This document shows positions 5,400 through 7,797 of a stretch of DNA of 7,797 nucleotides, one piece after another. The stretch comes from Neisseriaceae bacterium. GTDB lineage: Bacteria; Pseudomonadota; Gammaproteobacteria; Burkholderiales; UBA11063. Positions within the stretch are counted from its first letter, which is position 1; each line of letters starts with the position of its first letter. The notes below the pieces were generated by a model that was given only the letters and a program-made list of their open reading frames with translations, did not search any database and was not told the DNA's origin. The stretch covers positions 1 through 7,797 of the forward strand of contig CANEUJ010000073.1 of NCBI GenBank assembly GCA_947441745.1, written 5' to 3'. Made by a program: the position numbers and the translations under genes.

Positions 5400-7797
5400 T
5401 TATTTCAAATTGTTATGTAATTTATATACTATCTCCAATGCTTCTCGTGCGGTTAAATTATCTGGATTTAGTGTTTTTAAATGTTCTAAAGCCTCCGCTT
5501 CATGTTCAGTTAGCAGAGATAATGTATCTGTAACTATAGCTTCATCATTTTCAATTGGAATGCTAAATAAATCTAATTGATGTGAGTGATTTTGCTCTAA
5601 CTGGGCTAAATTTTTCTGAGCTACATTAATTACGCTCTTAGGTACTCCAGCCAAACGAGCCACCTGTATTCCGTAGCTTTTTGCTGCAGAACCTTCATGT
5701 ACATTGTGAAGAAATACTATGGTGTCTTTATCTTCAACCGCACTTAAATGCACGTTACGTATTATACTATAATTTTTACTTAGTTCAGTTAGTTCAAAAT
5801 AATGGGTTGCAAACATAGTATATGCTTGGATTCTTTCAATTAATTGTCTTGCTATAGCATTAGCTAAAGCCAAACCATCAAATGTTGATGTTCCACGCCC
5901 AACTTCATCCATCAAAACTAAAGATTGACTAGTAGCATTATTTAAAATATTGGCTGTTTCTGACATCTCAACCATGAATGTAGAGCGCCCACGTGATAAG
6001 TCATCAGATGCTCCAATACGAGTAAAAATTCTATCTAATGGTCCAATAAGAGCACTTGTTGCAGGAACGAAGGAGCCAATATGTGCCATTAATACAATAA
6101 TTGCAGTTTGTCTCATATAGGTAGATTTACCACCCATGTTAGGCCCTGTAATTAATAAAAACTTATTTCTATCGTTAAGTTCTATATCATTTGCAATAAA
6201 GTGCTCAACTTCTGAAGCAACAACTGGGTGGTAACCATTTTTGATTTTTATTTGATTTTCAAGCACCATCGTTGGACGCTTAAAGTCTAACTCAGTAGCA
6301 ACTCTTGCAAAGTTATCCAAAACGTCAAGAGTTGCAAGAGCTTCTGCTAATTGTTGAAGTACAGCTATAAAACTATTTAGATAAATTAATATTTCATTAT
6401 AAAGCTGTTTTTCTAAAAGTAGGGATTTATCTTCGGCTGATAACACTTTCTCTTCAAATTCTTTTAGTTCAGTAGTAGTATATCGTTCAGCATTTTTTAG
6501 GGTCTGAGTTCTAATGTAATTATCTGGTACTTTGTCACTATTTATTTTTGAGATTTCAATATAGTAACCATGCACACGATTAAACTCAACTTTTAAAGTA
6601 TTGATTCCAGAGTTTTTGCGCTCTTGTTCTTCTAAATTAAGTAGATATTGATGTCCATTGGTACGAATATTATGCAGATAGTCTAGCTCTTTGCTATAGC
6701 CATCATTAATAATGCCACCATCCCGAATTAGACTGTTTGGTTCTGGTTTAATGGCTTGAGTTAGCTTTGCAAGTACGTCCCCTGGGAAGTTTTTAATAGT
6801 ATTATAGATATTATTAAGTGTTGTATTATTAGTATTTGAAAATATTAATTCTGGTAATGTTTTTAGTGTATCTCTTAGTCCAGATAAATCACGCGGACGA
6901 GCTGAACCTAGTGCTATTCTTGAGGTTATACGCTCTATATCATTGATGCTTTTTAAAATATCATAAATATTATTTTTACTGCTTAATTCTGTAACACTAT
7001 CTAAGCGTCTATTTATAGCTTCATGATTTCGAAGTGGATTATTAAGCCATTTGTAGAGTAGGCGACTACCCATTGAAGTTGCACATTTATCAAGAATTGA
7101 TAATAGTGTAGGAGAGCGTTCACCATTAATAGTATAGTTGATTTCTAAATTACGTCTTGAAATCGCATCCAGAATAAGATAGTCTGAATTATTTTCAGCT
7201 ATTATGTTGTTAATATGTGGTAATTCACCATAGATCATTTGCTTGGCATAGTTTAGAAGTACACCTGAGGCTACAATACCTAGTTTACAATTATTAACTC
7301 CAAATCCTTCTAAGTCTTTAACTGCAAAATGTTCACATAAGTTTTTATATTGAGTAGCATAGTCAAAATGCCAATCAGGGATAGCTTTTATAGAGCATTT
7401 GTCATACAAATGTCTTATACTTTGAATTATAGATTCTGGAACTATTAATTCGCTTGGGCTAATTCGTTCAAGAATATTAAAAACACCATCATTGGTAATT
7501 TGTTCTATATGAAATTTTCCGGCAGATAATGATAATGTTGCAATTCCGTAGTTGTTCTTAGATAAGTAAATACACGATAGTAAATTTTCTTTTTTTTCAT
7601 CAAGAAGTAGGGCATCCGTAATAGTACCTGGTGTTATAATTCTTGTTACTTTACGTTCAACTGGACCCTTGCCTGTTACGTCACCAACTTGATCAACAAT
7701 GACGATAGATTGTCCGATTTTTACTAATTTAAGTAAATATTGCTCTAGAGCATGAAATGGTACACCTGCCATTTTAATAGGGTTACCTGCTGAATTA
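5400..7797 (-). CDS. mutS: DNA mismatch repair ATPase MutS, N-terminus beyond the window edge
   Basis: 798 residues are visible and the frame stays open to the right edge. The in-frame ATG at 7770-7772 is internal: the upstream codons read NSAGNPIK before MAGVPFHA, matching the SAGEPIPMAGIPYHA region of E. coli MutS around Met68. About 60 residues, including the mismatch-contacting F-x-E motif, are therefore missing from view. Counting from that internal Met: connector domain (about 60-190), lever/clamp region (about 200-500, with NTLKVEFNRVHGYYIEI at 391-407), Walker A GPNMGGKST (543-551), the SRGRSTFMVEM signature (593-603), Walker B LVLMDEVGRGTS (618-629), FATHYFEL (654-661) and the helix-turn-helix AKSYGIQVARLAGVP (697-711). 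The C-terminal tail has QLDLF (732-736), a canonical beta-clamp-binding pentapeptide, and an oligomerisation segment LTAREALEIVYKL (773-785). MutS recognises mispairs and recruits MutL. It lies upstream of purE on the same strand, 296 bp away. Confidence 0.97.
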   Translation of the reverse strand, partial: NSAGNPIKMAGVPFHALEQYLLKLVKIGQSIVIVDQVGDVTGKGPVERKVTRIITPGTITDALLLDEKKENLLSCIYLSKNNYGIATLSLSAGKFHIEQITNDGVFNILERISPSELIVPESIIQSIRHLYDKCSIKAIPDWHFDYATQYKNLCEHFAVKDLEGFGVNNCKLGIVASGVLLNYAKQMIYGELPHINNIIAENNSDYLILDAISRRNLEINYTINGERSPTLLSILDKCATSMGSRLLYKWLNNPLRNHEAINRRLDSVTELSSKNNIYDILKSINDIERITSRIALGSARPRDLSGLRDTLKTLPELIFSNTNNTTLNNIYNTIKNFPGDVLAKLTQAIKPEPNSLIRDGGIINDGYSKELDYLHNIRTNGHQYLLNLEEQERKNSGINTLKVEFNRVHGYYIEISKINSDKVPDNYIRTQTLKNAERYTTTELKEFEEKVLSAEDKSLLLEKQLYNEILIYLNSFIAVLQQLAEALATLDVLDNFARVATELDFKRPTMVLENQIKIKNGYHPVVASEVEHFIANDIELNDRNKFLLITGPNMGGKSTYMRQTAIIVLMAHIGSFVPATSALIGPLDRIFTRIGASDDLSRGRSTFMVEMSETANILNNATSQSLVLMDEVGRGTSTFDGLALANAIARQLIERIQAYTMFATHYFELTELSKNYSIIRNVHLSAVEDKDTIVFLHNVHEGSAAKSYGIQVARLAGVPKSVINVAQKNLAQLEQNHSHQLDLFSIPIENDEAIVTDTLSLLTEHEAEALEHLKTLNPDNLTAREALEIVYKLHNNLK

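Noticed and set aside
5141..5533. Plus-strand open frame of 130 codons across the repeats, and a second one of 73 codons at 5178-5399
   Set aside because: The unit has no plus-strand stop codons, so the array keeps frames open artificially. The peptides are merely 20-residue periodic readings of the DNA repeat and include the well-known spurious 'VIPAEAGIH' reading of the palindrome; the longer one also runs antisense into mutS. No ribosome binding site or coding character.
5400..7772. Complete 790-residue MutS starting at the ATG 7770-7772
   Set aside because: The frame remains open to the window edge and the residues before this Met (SAGNPIK) match conserved MutS sequence, so the ATG is internal.

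Overview
The window is AT-rich (about one third G+C by eye) and contains five protein-coding genes that are complete or cut only by the window edge, plus one truncated start of a sixth. All of them lie on the minus strand. Everything is housekeeping except one repeat-rich intergenic region. The protein motifs are proteobacterial. The long (~290 aa) PurC, the PurE class I/PurK pair and the style of PpsA suggest an AT-rich beta- or gammaproteobacterium; this placement is an inference from remembered family features and was not tested.

In transcription order (right to left): mutS (5400 to the right edge, N-terminus cut off) is the mismatch-repair ATPase. A 297-bp gap follows (5104-5399). Most of it is a 238-bp composite element (5136-5373) bounded by a perfect 15-bp terminal inverted repeat. 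Inside are two different REP-like hairpins in opposite orientation and, between them, a tandem array of six 20-bp units. Next come purE (5103-4615), purK (4614-3466) and purC (3469-2597), which are tightly coupled: purE and purK abut as TAAATG, and purK and purC overlap as ATGA. After 68 bp comes ppsA (2528-141), and 17 bp beyond it the first 41 codons of a fabF-type ketoacyl-ACP synthase (123 to the left edge).

PurK and PurE together convert AIR to CAIR, and PurC converts CAIR to SAICAR, so the three genes cover three consecutive reactions of de novo IMP synthesis. PpsA regenerates phosphoenolpyruvate from pyruvate (gluconeogenic direction), and FabF elongates fatty acids. The last two have no direct pathway link to purine synthesis; their closeness and shared strand suggest co-transcription, but this was not shown.

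No RNA genes, CRISPR arrays, prophage genes or transposases were seen. The most notable feature is the mutS-purE intergenic element: a probably non-autonomous REP/MITE-like palindromic element that contains an expanded minisatellite. It ends only 32 bp before the purE start codon, so it may carry or shape the purE promoter.
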